From: Timema cristinae
Lineage: Eukaryota; Arthropoda; Insecta; Phasmatodea; Timematidae
Assembly: GCA_039000515.1 (NCBI GenBank)
Contig: JBCFYV010000001.1
Span: 63,340,621-63,404,620 of the forward strand
Reading direction: 5' to 3'
Length of the DNA stretch: 64,000 nt
The position numbers and the translations under genes are program-made. Positions 1 through 10,599 of this stretch are shown here, one piece after another. The notes under the pieces were generated by a model, which was given only the letters and a program-made list of their open reading frames with translations, was not told the origin of the DNA and did no database searches. The number at the start of each line of letters is the position of its first letter. The first letter of the stretch is position 1.

Positions 1-1115
1 AGCCGACACTGGAAATTGACAATTTCATGTTTGTATTTTATTATTTTAATGCATACAAGAAACGCTTCTTCAAGGTGCGGTCAACACGTACTTGCACGAA
101 CCTAACCTCTGTGTCGTACAGACGTGTTGTAGGGCCTGCCATCATATTGATGTAAATGACCATCATTGCACCGAATGTGGGGGTGATAGGATAACATATT
201 CAAGAGTGATGCCACAATGGCCCAATTTTTTGGATTTGTAGAGCAAATTAAACAAACAAATTTAAGGATATCACCCTCCTACGCCATATTGCGAAAGGGT
301 ACGATAATAATTTTATTTTAAAATATATGATGAAGGTTAAAAAATGGACTTCAGAGCTCATAATGAACGGTGGGAAAATTATGTCCATGCGTTACGGCAC
401 GCTTCATTTTATTGACTCGCTGAACTTTATCCAGATGTCGTTGTCCAAGGTGCCGAAGACATTCTGCTTGGACGAATCATTGACCAAGGGACATTTCCCC
501 CATTTTATCAATAAAAAATAAAACTAGGGGAATATGGGTACCTTTCATCCAAGGGAGGACTACGTCATCAGTGCGATGTCAGTTGAAGGAAAGGAGCATT
601 TTGAGAAGTCGTATGACGCGTTGGTCAGAGAAAATTATGTCTTTGATTTAAACCACGAGTTGGAACTGTATTGCGTGAAAGAAATAGAGATCCTACGGAA
701 GGCCTGCCTGAAGTTTACAGATATGCTTATGGAGTAAGCAAAGGTGGATCTTTTAGAGAGGCGTGTACGATCGCAGGAGCAGCCATGTTGGTTTACCGCG
801 GAGGTCATCATAAGGAGAATACAATCGGTATCATCCCTGGCTGTGGCTAAAATTGTGCAGACCAACAGTCACACGTCGCCGTACAATGGCTCTGCTGGAA
901 GGCCACAGATGCGGTGTCTCTATCCTTCATGCGGGTAACGGAAGTGAGTAATATGTGTGAGGGTGACGTGTAGATAGCATTTCTAAAGCTGGATATACCC
1001 CCACCGTCTTCCAGTTCTGGGGCTGTTATTGGCACTGTTATCCTGTCAGATACACCCCTATCAAAATCAGCCGCACGAGACGATGGAAACGTGCTATGAA
1101 GTGACCATGAATTGA
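1..1115 (+). pseudogene. Polinton/Maverick-type DNA polymerase B relic, exonuclease region
   Basis: This is the decayed middle part of a protein-primed family B DNA polymerase of the Maverick/Polinton (adintovirus-like) type. Two collinear pieces are readable. The first, 327-521, holds the segment around the SLNF, MSLS and PKTF motifs typical of the exonuclease domain. The second, 534-737 and beyond, holds the YC-V-EI-ILRKACLKF segment. A Cys/His-rich stretch is readable upstream (about 100-180). Stops and frameshifts separate the pieces, and the N-terminus lies outside the window. Homology to the minus-strand relic at 11.19-12.31 kb runs from base 1 to about 1115, at roughly 80-85% identity by eye. 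Polymerase motif A is not reached, because the copy ends beside a hAT relic. It is a non-functional old copy. Family assignment rests on motif recognition, not a search. Confidence 0.7.
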
Positions 1116-1149
1116 GGAGTGTCTTTCAGCTCTAAATTAAAATAATGAT

Positions 1150-2160
1150 TAGTTCAATGTACATACATTGCTAACGGCTGTTTTTCTTTGATTTTAACTT
1201 GGACACTAATATGAACTACTCCCATATTTGAAGCACCAGCATAGTATTGACCCCGAACATTATCCAATGAGAGGTTAAATCGCGTCAAGGTATCCATAAT
1301 CAGACTTGTTAAGACATAACTTGTGGTTGAACTTGTTTTATAGAAACCTAAAAAGTACTCTTTGGGTTCAATATTTTCATTTACGATTCTTACAGAGATT
1401 AAAACTTGTTCCTTCTTGGAAATGTATGTAGTCTTATCTACAATCAAACTAAAATGCTTATTTCATTCAATATTTCTCTTAGGACAGTGTTTGCCATCAT
1501 TTTTATCATTTCATTTTGGATGCCATGTGTAGTGAAGTCCTTAGATCGAAAAATAAACTGTTTTAGTTCAGGAATGTCACCAGTGCGCAGACCAAGCAAA
1601 GCCTTATAGTTCCCATCACTTTTATTGTGACCTCGTATTGGAATGCCTTTTTCCCCAAGATATCTAAGAGACGTCATTTGTGCATGCAATGCCTTCCGGG
1701 TTACAAATTGCTGCTTTTCCTTTTCTTTATAAATTTGTTTTGCCACTGAATCACGTTTTTCTTTTGTGTTTTTTTTTCACAGCCTCCTTGTGCATATACC
1801 TCTTTGAATGTATTTTAAATTTACTTCAGCTTTTTTTTCCAATTCTTGTAACCTCTACTAATGAACGTGGTTCCAAGTTTTGAGCGGTAGCCAAAGAGAT
1901 TCTCATTCTTTGATTTCATACATTCGACAATATGCCAACTTCTTCACTTTGAAAGTGAAGCCAAGTAAATTCAGGTTACCAGCGATGAAAACATGTATGG
2001 TCACGACGTTTGATTTTCTTAAAACACTTTGCGTTTTCAGTATAATTTAGCACAGGGTAAGGTTGGCACTGGACGAAACCGTAAATATTATTCCTTCCGT
2101 CAAACTTCAAAGCTACATCCTCCCTTATTAAGTGACTGGGACCAGCAACTGCGTTCTTAT
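1150..2160 (-). pseudogene. hAT-superfamily transposase relic (ZMYM1/DUF4371-like)
   Basis: Two minus-strand frames, 1444-1746 and 1154-1447, read as adjoining parts of a hAT transposase of the kind found in zinc-finger MYM-type-1-like proteins. Recognisable blocks are LRYLGEKGIPIRGHN, LKQFIFRSKDFTTHGIQNEM, the catalytic-core-like IVDKTTYISKKEQ, and the segment LNLSLDNVRGQYYAGASNM (one residue differs in this copy). The frames are offset by a frameshift near 1445. Further upstream (1750-2160) the N-terminal region can be followed with several stops. The C-terminal dimerisation domain is missing at the left end, where it meets the polymerase relic. It is a dead, truncated copy. The product would have been a nuclear cut-and-paste transposase. 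Confidence 0.7.
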
Positions 2161-2314
2161 CTTTATACTCATTTCCTAGATTTAAAAAAGAAAAATCTTA
2201 TATATTAACAATATTTAACGATGTGAATACAATTAATTTTTAATAAGAAATTTTAATGTAATTTTTATTTGTTGTTGCTTTTTATTAAAATATATTTCTA
2301 TCTTTAATAACATA

Positions 2315-2380
2315 AGGGATCTAGATTTCTGGAGGAGTTGATGGGCCCCTCAGTACACCCCGGTTACGTCCCTGAGGCCA
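2315..2380 (-). mobile_element. Probable hAT terminal region
   Basis: Read on the minus strand, this stretch begins CAGGGACGTAACCGGGG near 2375. That resembles the CAGGG-type terminal inverted repeat ends of hAT elements. It lies at the expected 5' side of the hAT relic ending near 2160, so it is probably that element's terminus. The matching other end was not found. Confidence 0.35.
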
Positions 2381-3125
2381 AGGGTAATTTTATTTTTATT
2401 AACGATCGTTCATAGTGTCACAAAAGTTTGTTAAAACTCACAAACTAATAATCATAGTACCATACGCTTATATTTCACTTAATTTAATTAAATATTCAAA
2501 TCATATAAAAAGTGTTTTAAATATCGCACGAATTTCCCATTTTGTATTGTATTATTGTGATTCAAGTGAAATCCTTTTACTTTGTAATATATCGAATGAC
2601 CCGCTTCGGTGGCTCAATGATCTGCTAACCTTTTTTTCTAGTGTGCCACTATTTGAGATAATCTTATGTAAGCCACTCCACCCCAAAATCTCTAACCTAA
2701 ACTTATTTTCGTATCACCACAATTTATTGAAAATTTGTAGGGTAATACATTTTTTAAATTCCTTATTGGCATAGGAATTTTGGATTTTTTTGTTTTTTCC
2801 TATTTATAATGCGAAACAAATATTTTAATACTGAGTATAGCACAGTGCATAGCAGTCAGTATGCCGCCAAATAGCAACCAAGGAATGTATACAGGGTGGC
2901 ACGTGGCGGTGTGAGGGGGTGTAGAAAATGTAGTGGAAGGGGTAGAGAAAGGAATCTTGAGTGGCGGGAAAGTATACATACAGACGGCCCGATTAATAGC
3001 GAAAATTCTAGCAATTTATTAACTTAGATGATTTATTTTATATTACATTGTTATAATATACTATATTTTTTAAAAACCTACGGTGGCTCAGGCGTGCCTC
3101 TAGTGACATGCGTGCCCCAATTTGA
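2381..3125. other. No gene recognised; AT-rich with SINE scrap
   Basis: The stretch is AT-rich. A short tRNA-like piece at 2597-2640 (CTTCGGTGGCTCAATGATC) looks like a SINE head fragment, and a lone ATACAGGGTGG motif lies near 2891. The 119-codon open frame at 2415-2774 has no recognisable similarity. Confidence 0.3.
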
Positions 3126-3360
3126 CCACCTTTGGTCTAAGAGGTCACTCGAAATATACCGAACTGCCGATTACAGGGAAATGTTGGTTCTAATCCCGGT
3201 CAGGTGTACTGAGTAGTGTTTTCCCTAAATGGTTTTCTAATCTTCCTCCACTCAAATGCGGGTACAGTTCCTCTAAACTCAACCTAGCTCATACATAGGC
3301 CATCATCATAATGAGTTAATAAGCATATAACCTAGAAAGGCAGTAAAACGTGGCGACAAA
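3125..3360 (+). mobile_element. tRNA-derived SINE, degenerate
   Basis: An A-box-like GGTCTAAGAGGTCACTCG (about 3134) is followed about 50 bp later by a B-box-like GGTTCTAATCC (3186) and the family body ACTCAAATGCGGGTACAG. It ends in a tail resembling GGCAGTAAAACGTGGCG. The same order of blocks recurs at 5.04, 6.73, 15.1 and 21.14 kb, which supports one SINE family transcribed by RNA polymerase III. Confidence 0.6.
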
Positions 3361-3444
3361 CAAATTCAAATTATTAAGTTCTTATTTTAAAAATCAAGTA
3401 CACTTACCTGGTATTGTATTACATTCTTGAACGATTTTAGTGGC

Positions 3445-3525
3445 TTTCATTACTGTGGATAACATTTCATACTGTTGGATAATATTTCATTACTGTGGAT
3501 AATATTTCATTACTGTGGATAACTT
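3445..3525. repeat. 20-bp tandem repeat, about 4 copies
   Basis: The unit AATATTTCATTACTGTGGAT is repeated about four times with small variation in copies 1 and 2. No coding content. Confidence 0.85.
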
Positions 3526-4100
3526 GCCACTTTGTAGATCATGATCGAGAATGACGCGAGACTCTTTAACTTGATCAAATAATCGAACAAGGATTTCCTC
3601 TCAGCCATTTTGCGATTGGCCACAATGGAAGTATACCGACGAATTTCAATTGTCCAATTATTATTATTCCATCAGAATTTTTTTTTTTTTAGAATTCAAA
3701 CTTTGTAATACAAGCCATAACAAATTTATTCTCCCAGGGAATAACAAAGACTACTTTACAGCGATGAGATTATACCTCTATAACACTTTATTTAAGAAAA
3801 ACACTAGGAGCACATGCACTTACACACTAAATTCAAAGAGCACGGGTAGAGGGGGGTAAATGGTGAAATGACCTTGGAAAAGAAAGGGGTCAAGGGGTGA
3901 CTTGTGACGTGACCTTGGACAGGAAGTTGGCTGTAGCATGGAATGTGGGTGGCTCTCATGTCTCATTGCATCGTGCAGGGGGTTGGCGCATAATTCTATC
4001 AGCTGGAAAACAAATTGTAGACAGTCATAGATACATTATCTAAGTATTTAACAAGGGGATCAAAGACTATTAACGTTGTAATAAAACAATGTTTGAGGTT
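3526..4100. other. No gene recognised
   Basis: AT-rich sequence with a T-run at about 3678-3689. The small open frame 3650-3859 overlaps that run and shows nothing recognisable. No RNA or repeat structure stands out. Confidence 0.3.
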
Positions 4101-4102
4101 GA

Positions 4103-4160
4103 AGGCAGGGGCAAATTTACTCCAGGGGGGGCAATGCCCCATGCCCCCCAGTTCCGCCAA
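4103..4160 (+). mobile_element. hAT-like terminus fragment
   Basis: CAGGGGCAAATTTACTCC followed by G-runs and C-runs matches the general look of hAT-type terminal repeats (CAGGGGC then GGGG-rich sequence). Only one end is seen, so this is a weak call. Confidence 0.3.
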
Positions 4161-5035
4161 CACTTATTTGAATATAGGTACATTCCGCTTTCTCTGACCT
4201 TGACGAACTAAACTAGGACCCTATCTTATAAGTTACACCAAAGCTTGCTACCTTACAGTTCAAACGAAGGCTACTTATTTATTTATTGAGTGGTAAAATG
4301 TTAGAAAAACATTGTCATGTGTTAAAAAATACTCCTTTCAACATATTAATGGTTTCTTTTGTCCTATTTGAAGTTTTTTGTACGATATGTTTACAAACAT
4401 TGAGATTGGAATTTACATGTTTCCTGCCATTACATGAACTTGTAGTTTATTTCATTACAATATTGATTTGTTTGTTTATTTTATTTTATCCTTTTATACA
4501 AAAGAATTACAAAAATCTCCCTATTTTAGGTTTTTGATGAGCTATCTTATTTTGAAGAAAACCTTAACTCCCAGTAACTTTGAATATATTTTTAGATAGC
4601 AAATTGTTTATAGGGTATTTATTAGCAATTTGAAAGCTTTTATTGCTTTTTAAAAATAATAATACAATATAAATTGGTTCATAGACGTGTCTAAATCTGT
4701 AACCACCAACCACTATCCCTCAAAGACAATGACCAAACTTGAAAAAATAAGTATATCAACATTGGTCATTCAAAGGCTATTTCATTTATAATCATTTCAT
4801 ACACGTATTACAACCATCACACATATTTTTTCTAATTGTAGAATAAAATTATTAATTTTAGCACTCATAAGAAAATTGGGTTGCTAAATAAGTATTAGGC
4901 CCAAAAGCATTAAGAGGCGACTGACTATACCGCAGTGACTAAATTATGACAGTGTAAATTAATTTAAAACCAACTTATATTTTCAAAACTAAGAGTATAT
5001 TAATATATAAACAAACTGCAGTGTCTAATGTGATA
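4161..5035. other. No gene recognised
   Basis: AT-rich sequence. The 83-codon frame at 4286-4537 encodes a hydrophobic, Leu/Phe-rich peptide, but this is what AT-rich DNA yields. No homology, splice structure or repeat is apparent. Confidence 0.3.
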
Positions 5036-5039
5036 ATCT

Positions 5040-5262
5040 AGTATTGGGCCAGATTACTGATGACAGGGAGATCGAGGTTTGAATCTTGGTCGGGTGTACT
5101 TAGAGTTGTTTTTACAAAATGGTTTTCTACTTTCCCTACACGCAAATGCGGGTAGAATTCATCTAAATATAACTTCCCTAATCCCTAAAATCACTAGTGT
5201 AATTAGTACATAAGCGTATAGCACGCACGGAGTAGTAAGACGCAATGCTAATATATATATTG
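5040..5262 (+). mobile_element. tRNA-derived SINE with (TA)n tail
   Basis: A B-box-like GGTTTGAATCT lies at 5072. It is followed by the shared body (ATGGTTTTCTAC, then CGCAAATGCGGGTAGA), the shared 3' block GTAGTAAGACGCAATGCTAA and a short (TA)n tail. The head is degenerate. It belongs to the same family as the copies at 3.1 and 6.7 kb. Confidence 0.65.
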
Positions 5263-6165
5263 GAGGACGGAAATGAAAAGTAAGGAGAAATATTAGTCTT
5301 CGTTTTTGTAGAGTGTAAAGGAGAATTTCCCCCATACGTAAATAAATAGACTCTTATGGTTTACTCTTAGTGTTTGTGGCTCTAATAGTCCCACGAGGTG
5401 TTATAAGAGTACTAAGGTAGGCCTAGTACAACCATGTTCAAACACGCAAAAGTCTACAACTCTCAAATACGTTTTTAACAGCCATTAAGCTAAACCATAA
5501 ACAAGTATTTTCCTCTTTTTTTAAATTAAAAAAGGAATAAAAGAACTAGCAAGCTTGACAAACTAGTGACGTTGAGCTAAGAGTGGAACTTCCGTTGTCG
5601 ATACAGCCGTATCTAGCCACATCCTCCACGGTACAGCAGCTATCTGTATCAAGGGAAGGCGAGCTTGGTCGACGCAACCATGGCATTGATTCGAAGAATG
5701 GAAATCAGCTCTATTAAAATAAAATAGAATACTTTTCAAACCAAAAATAAAAAACATAGATGACGAATCCTTTGAGAATTCTATCCTCACCTAATCAAAT
5801 ATATTAACTTAAACACTTATTTTGGAACAATATAAAAACATCTTAAGCTATAATTGACTTTATTGAGTGTACGGATACGACATTACATATTTTAACACCA
5901 TCACATATAATGTCTAATTACTTTAGTTTCAAATAATTATGAGTGAAGGCAAGCTAAAAGGTAAAGATGAATATATATGCTACAATTCACTAGCGCAGCC
6001 AAAGGGAGAGAGGGGTGGGGTGTCAGGGTTGATCCCCTTCCCACAAGACCCCACTTCCCACTTACCCCTTTCTCATCCCTAATGATGTTGAGATCATACA
6101 TGAGGAACTCTACAAATGAAGACAGATTTAATGAGCTTCATGTACATACATTCAGAGGTGTCAGT
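5263..6165. other. No gene recognised
   Basis: AT-rich sequence. A minus-strand frame at 5563-5790 (75 codons) has a fairly ordinary amino-acid mix in its second half, but I do not recognise it and no neighbouring exon is evident. Confidence 0.3.
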
Positions 6166-6170
6166 TACGA

Positions 6171-6260
6171 CCGCATGTGGAAAAATGTCAGATCTGGGAA
6201 TGCCAGATTTTTCCCAGATCTGGGTATCTCTGAGCCCAGATATGATCTTTCCACATGGGG
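6171..6260. mobile_element. Foldback / MITE-like palindromic element
   Basis: An outer inverted repeat CATGTGGAAA (6174-6183) pairs with TTTCCACATG (6248-6257) and extends to 13 bp with one mismatch. Inside it a perfect 12-bp inverted repeat CAGATCTGGGAA / TTCCCAGATCTG (6189-6200 and 6211-6222) has a 10-base loop. A third CCCAGAT copy follows at about 6235. This nested dyad symmetry is typical of very small non-autonomous foldback elements. Confidence 0.5.
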
Positions 6261-6730
6261 AGGATGATGTTCTCAATGAAATTCCTATGAAGCCAAGGAA
6301 AATTAACATAAAACTAAATTGAATTAGTTCAAAAGTGATTTTGTGAGTTAAGAGTTAGTACAAGTTAGTTGTTTGAATTTTAAGATTTCAGGTCATAAAA
6401 TAATTTCATAAATCAAATTTTCAAAATACAATTTATTGAAACTTGCATGTTTGTATATTCTATCAGTATGCATGAATAAAAATGTGTTCGTAAAAATTTA
6501 ATAGTCATAATAATTACATGATTATGACCATTTTTATACATTATAAATTACTTAAGATATTATTTTATTTCTTTTGGTGTATTTGCATTTTGTAGCATTT
6601 CAATTTTCAAATTTTCCTGCGGGAAAAACCAATAGAGCCCGCTTAGTTGGTCAGTGAAACTAAACCCACCGCACAAATGAATCCTGGCTGCGCCAGTGCT
6701 ACTGTTATGTGCATAGTATAATATAACTAC

Positions 6731-7018
6731 CTAGCGGTGACCTGGTGGTCTAGGGGTAAGGTGTCAGACTTCTATGCTGGCGGCCGGGGTTCAATCCTCG
6801 GTCCCGGCACAGATTTATCTGATTTCCAAACCCTTCCTTCACCTCTGACAAGTTATCTTGTGAATGTGGGGAATGCCAGGCCTCCACCGTGGTTCGGATT
6901 CCACGTTAAACTGTAGGTCCTTCATTTCATCTCATTATCACCCTACCATTACACATTAGCGTAAGAGAGTATAACCCGAACGGGTAGTAAGACGTGGTGC
7001 TAATAATAATAATAAAAC
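6731..7018 (+). mobile_element. tRNA-derived SINE, near full length
   Basis: This is the best-preserved SINE in the window. The tRNA-like head has an A box (TGGTCTAGGGGTAAGGTGTC, about 6746) and a B box (GGTTCAATCC, about 6789). The body contains GGAATGCCAGGCCTCCACCG, the conserved 3' block is GGGTAGTAAGACGTGGTGC, and a (TAA)n tail ends near 7018. The RNA would be made by RNA polymerase III and mobilised by a partner LINE not identified here. Confidence 0.8.
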
Positions 7019-7840
7019 TACCTAGCCCGGCGAATGGGAACAGCTCACTGATTGGTTGAATTTGATCACGTGAACACGCCTCCTCACTCTCTGATTGGCG
7101 GTTGGTTTTCCACCTGGTTTTCCTGACCCCCTCACCATCCTCTTGACCCCCAGTGTTCCAGTGTTCAAAAACTTGTTTATTATTGACTAATTTATTTATT
7201 TATTTGTGCTCATTGGTTATTTATGTATGCTCATTGGTTATGTATTCATTGGTTTTGTGTGTCTGTGTAAGATTGGGACGGGGTGTTGGGTTTTTTATTT
7301 ATGTATTTGTACCGTGGTCGCATACTACACCGCCACCACTTAGTTCGCCTGGCTACTTACCCTGTTTTACTGCCCTGTCGGAGAACACATTCGAGGCCGA
7401 AGGCGAGCTTTTTCGACCAGTACGATCCGCTCACACAACAAACAAACTCTATCTAACGTCCTGGAAGAACAACCTGTTGTTTCATCATCAAGATAGATGG
7501 GAGTGAATAAAGCGCGTGCGCGATCTGATAAACTTGGCTAGCTCTCAATTGTCGTGTACTCGTCACCCTCCACCCCCTGTTATCCAAGACCAAGACTTCA
7601 TAGCGTTCTGCGCAGGCGCCCATGAGGTCTTCTAGTCGCCGATTGGACAATATGATATCGAATTATGGCTATTCATTCCAACCCCTTTTTTCCCCTCTGA
7701 ATTCAAATGAATAAAGGCGAGTGTTTGACATGGGAAAAATGACTCTTTGATGCCACTAGCCGTTAGAGGAACTAATACTCCCAACAATGTAAGTTGACAT
7801 AATGATGACGAGCTAGTTAGAGGTATTGCATCGTTAAATG
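7019..7840. other. No gene recognised; ATTGG-rich stretch with an AATAAA
   Basis: Several ATTGG (inverted CCAAT) motifs occur at about 7050-7255, and an AATAAA signal lies at 7506. The organisation is loosely like a promoter or degraded LTR, but no TATA box, termini or target duplication could be paired. The 117-codon frame 7153-7506 spans this region and is not recognisable. Confidence 0.25.
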
Positions 7841-8445
7841 GTAGACTGTAGGTTATAAATTGTTTCTCCAGTATGTGAACAGTTTAGCAGTACTAAATGT
7901 AGTACTTTGGATACTTGTTGTACTTTAATGTTTTGATTAGAAATTTAGGACAATTTACTTTCAATATGTTTATATATCTAATTTCGCAGGTTTACCAAAA
8001 TAGCCTTTGGAGAACTAAAGTTAGTTGCTTAGATATTTGTCATGTTATAATGTTATGATTAGAAATTTAGGACAATTTACTTTCAATATGTTTATATATC
8101 TAATTTCGCAGGTTTACCAAAATAGCCTTTGGAGAACTAAAGTTAGTTGCTTAGATATTTGTCATGTTATAATGTTATGATTAGAAATTTAGGACAATTT
8201 ACTTTCAATATGTTTATATATCTAATTCCGCAGGTTAAACAAAGTAGGTTTTGGGAAACTAAGTTTAGTAATTTAAATATTTGTTATGCTACATTGTTTT
8301 GATTAGAAATTTATTTCAAGTAACTTTCAATATGTTTATGTATTAAATTCTGTGGGTTAACAAACGTAGGGTATGCTAGTTTAGGAGAACTAAGTATAGT
8401 ACTTTAAGTAGTTGTCATGATATATTGTTTTGACTAGTTAATCAG
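7813..8445. repeat. 122-bp tandem repeat, about 5 units
   Basis: The marker GATTAGAAATTTA starts at 7935, 8057, 8179 and 8301, exactly 122 bp apart. A decayed fifth GACTAG lies at about 8432, and a partial unit precedes the series. Units 2 and 3 are almost identical, while the outer ones are diverged. The unit length is not a multiple of three and every frame contains stops. Confidence 0.9.
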
Positions 8446-8988
8446 GAGTATCTATGTTTTGATGACCAGAGCGAGTAAGAATGCGCCAAGCTTAAATTCT
8501 AAATATTATGTCATATATATATATATATTTTTTATATTTTACATCTTGTTATATTGTTAAATAAACTGGCCAAGGCTTAGTATCTTGTTATCTCCTGTTT
8601 TGTTTTTGTGAGGTCCCTGCCTTATATACAAGTTGTTTAAATAATCAAATAGGGAATATTTACTTAACTTGAGTGGTGGTCAATAAGGATCCCTGTGATT
8701 TAACTAAATAAATGCCTAAACCATTTAAGCATGGTTGATATTGGCGTGCAGTCCACAAGGTCGGGTGCTCCTCCCATGACACCGGCACGGAGCACGAATA
8801 TATTCTGAGGGCAGTGTAGCGTAGAGTGAACATTGGCTCCCTCTCACAAGACTGTTGAACTGCATTTCACTTCCCAGAACAAGCAACATAAACCTCTCCT
8901 GACGACCGTTTGGGGTAGAGTGTGATAAATGGTTCCCCTGACTTGAAACCCCTTTCACTTCCCCTCACTCCCCCCTCCTTCAAGGCAT
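8446..8988. other. No gene recognised
   Basis: An (AT)n run at 8514-8528 is followed by AT-rich and then more GC-balanced sequence. Minus-strand frames at 8725-8958 are not recognisable. Confidence 0.3.
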
Positions 8989-9225
8989 GTGTCGCAACCC
9001 CCTATGCAGTAACGGGTTTTCCCGGTGTCGCAACCCCCAATGTGGTAATGGGTTTTCCTTGATGACTGGCGCCAGTTTGGCGGATATACAAGACAAGAAT
9101 AGATCGTGACCTTGAAACTGTGAGCTAGGTCATTGACCCTGGCAACTTTCCCCACTGCAATGGATTTTACCAGTGTCGTCATCGTCACTCCCCACCCCCT
9201 ATGTGTTAATGGGTTTTCCTGCAAC
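8989..9225. repeat. 36-bp direct repeats (GTGTCGCAACCCCC unit)
   Basis: Two adjacent units start at 8989 and 9025, each running from GTGTCGCAACC to GGGTTTTCC. A third, stretched relative ends near 9220 with TGGGTTTTCC. The final motif also occurs in the SINE body at 9.7 kb, so this may be SINE-derived. Confidence 0.5.
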
Positions 9226-9554
9226 TTGAGAGCATTGACACAAATCTGATTATGCACAATCAGGGGACTTGGAATCGTAAGTTAAGGCCGCTATCTCCCA
9301 CCACAAAAGTCTACAAAATTGACCATTTGGTATCGTCCGTAGACATGCGTGGATGTAGGTATTAGCCATGCACCGGAGGAGTGAGGTAGAAAGGTTCCAA
9401 AACCGGAAAGGGAAACTAGTGACATTACCCCTCTTCGAACTCACGACCTCCACTGCCAGGGCTACACGCACCATTTTTTGGCTAAATATGTGATAGGGAT
9501 AATTAATACAATGTTTCAAAGGGAGAAATACCGACAGTTGACACCACTGAGGAT

Positions 9555-9865
9555 TCTATTTCAACCTCCCCCAACCAGAATTAGATAATCCTGGAATTCA
9601 GACGGCGTGCACACTGGTATCCAAGCCTCGATATCTTTAGCACCGCTAATGTCTGTTAGAACGGTCGTTCTTTCTTCCGAAATCACCCCCATCCCCCATT
9701 TGCGAAGGGGTTTTGCTGGTCGACCAGATTTTTCCAAGCCCGGTAAAATGGGTACCCGCATTTTAAAACCAATCTCACAACGGGAATCAAATAGTGATCA
9801 ACCTGTCATCGTCCGTCTAGTATAACGACGCTTTAAACCAAGCGACCATCGATGGATGTATACAA
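9555..9865 (-). mobile_element. tRNA-derived SINE, minus strand
   Basis: Read on the minus strand it starts CATCGATGGTCGCTTGGTTT (about 9853). It continues through an ATTTGATTCCCG B-box-like segment, AAAATCTGGTCGACC, and GTGCTAAAGATATCGAGG. The same block order occurs on the plus strand at 18243-18500, confirming a dispersed repeat family. A tail could not be separated from flanking DNA. Confidence 0.65.
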
Positions 9866-10205
9866 AAATTATTATAAAATGCATAGGGACAGTAGATTGC
9901 TACCCAAGGATAAAGTAAAAAAAATGAAACAACCGTTTTATTCCTTGAGCCACTTAAACCAACAGAAAAAAAAATTAGTGGTTGTGCCATCATTTGCGTA
10001 CTCCCGCTACCCTACCTCCTCCCTTAACAGGGTGTGATGTGCACCCACATTTGTGTGACCGGAAAAAAATAAAAACATCCCGAGAGTACATCAGCACACG
10101 CCGGGCGCGTGAGCACAATTGAAAAGTAACGGTAAATCAACACTGTTTTAAATGAACCGAACGCTCACCATCCTCAAATTGCGTCCTACTACCTGTTAGG
10201 GTTAT
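9866..10205. other. No gene recognised
   Basis: Balanced to AT-rich sequence between a SINE and a microsatellite. A 61-codon lysine-rich frame at 9852-10037 is not recognisable. Confidence 0.25.
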
Positions 10206-10215
10206 ACTCACTATC

Positions 10216-10280
10216 TATCATTATTATTATTATTATTATTGTGTGAATGTGTGTGTGCGCGTGGGCGTGTGTGTGATAAA
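10216..10280. repeat. (ATT)n and (GT)n microsatellites
   Basis: About eight ATT units (10218-10240) are followed directly by an interrupted GT/GC run to about 10276. Confidence 0.9.
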
Positions 10281-10599
10281 AATAGGGATTTGGTGTAGGG
10301 GGTATTATGGAGAGAAGAGGGTGTAGGTGCGAGTTTCTTTGAAACCAGACATGATGATGATATTAATTCAGTTCATGTGTACTTGATCTAGCATATTTTG
10401 GTGACTGTTCTGCATTTTCAATATTGTAGTTTTTGTTCAAATCAAATTTAACAGTAGGTCCGACAGGCGGTGGCGTGTGTGCCTGCTGAGTAAAGTGTCT
10501 GGGCCCAATCCCCGGAAAGGCTTAAAAAGCTATCATTGGTAAAATTGAAACATTCCGCCGGAACATGTCTGACGATCGTAAACAGATACATTATACTCA

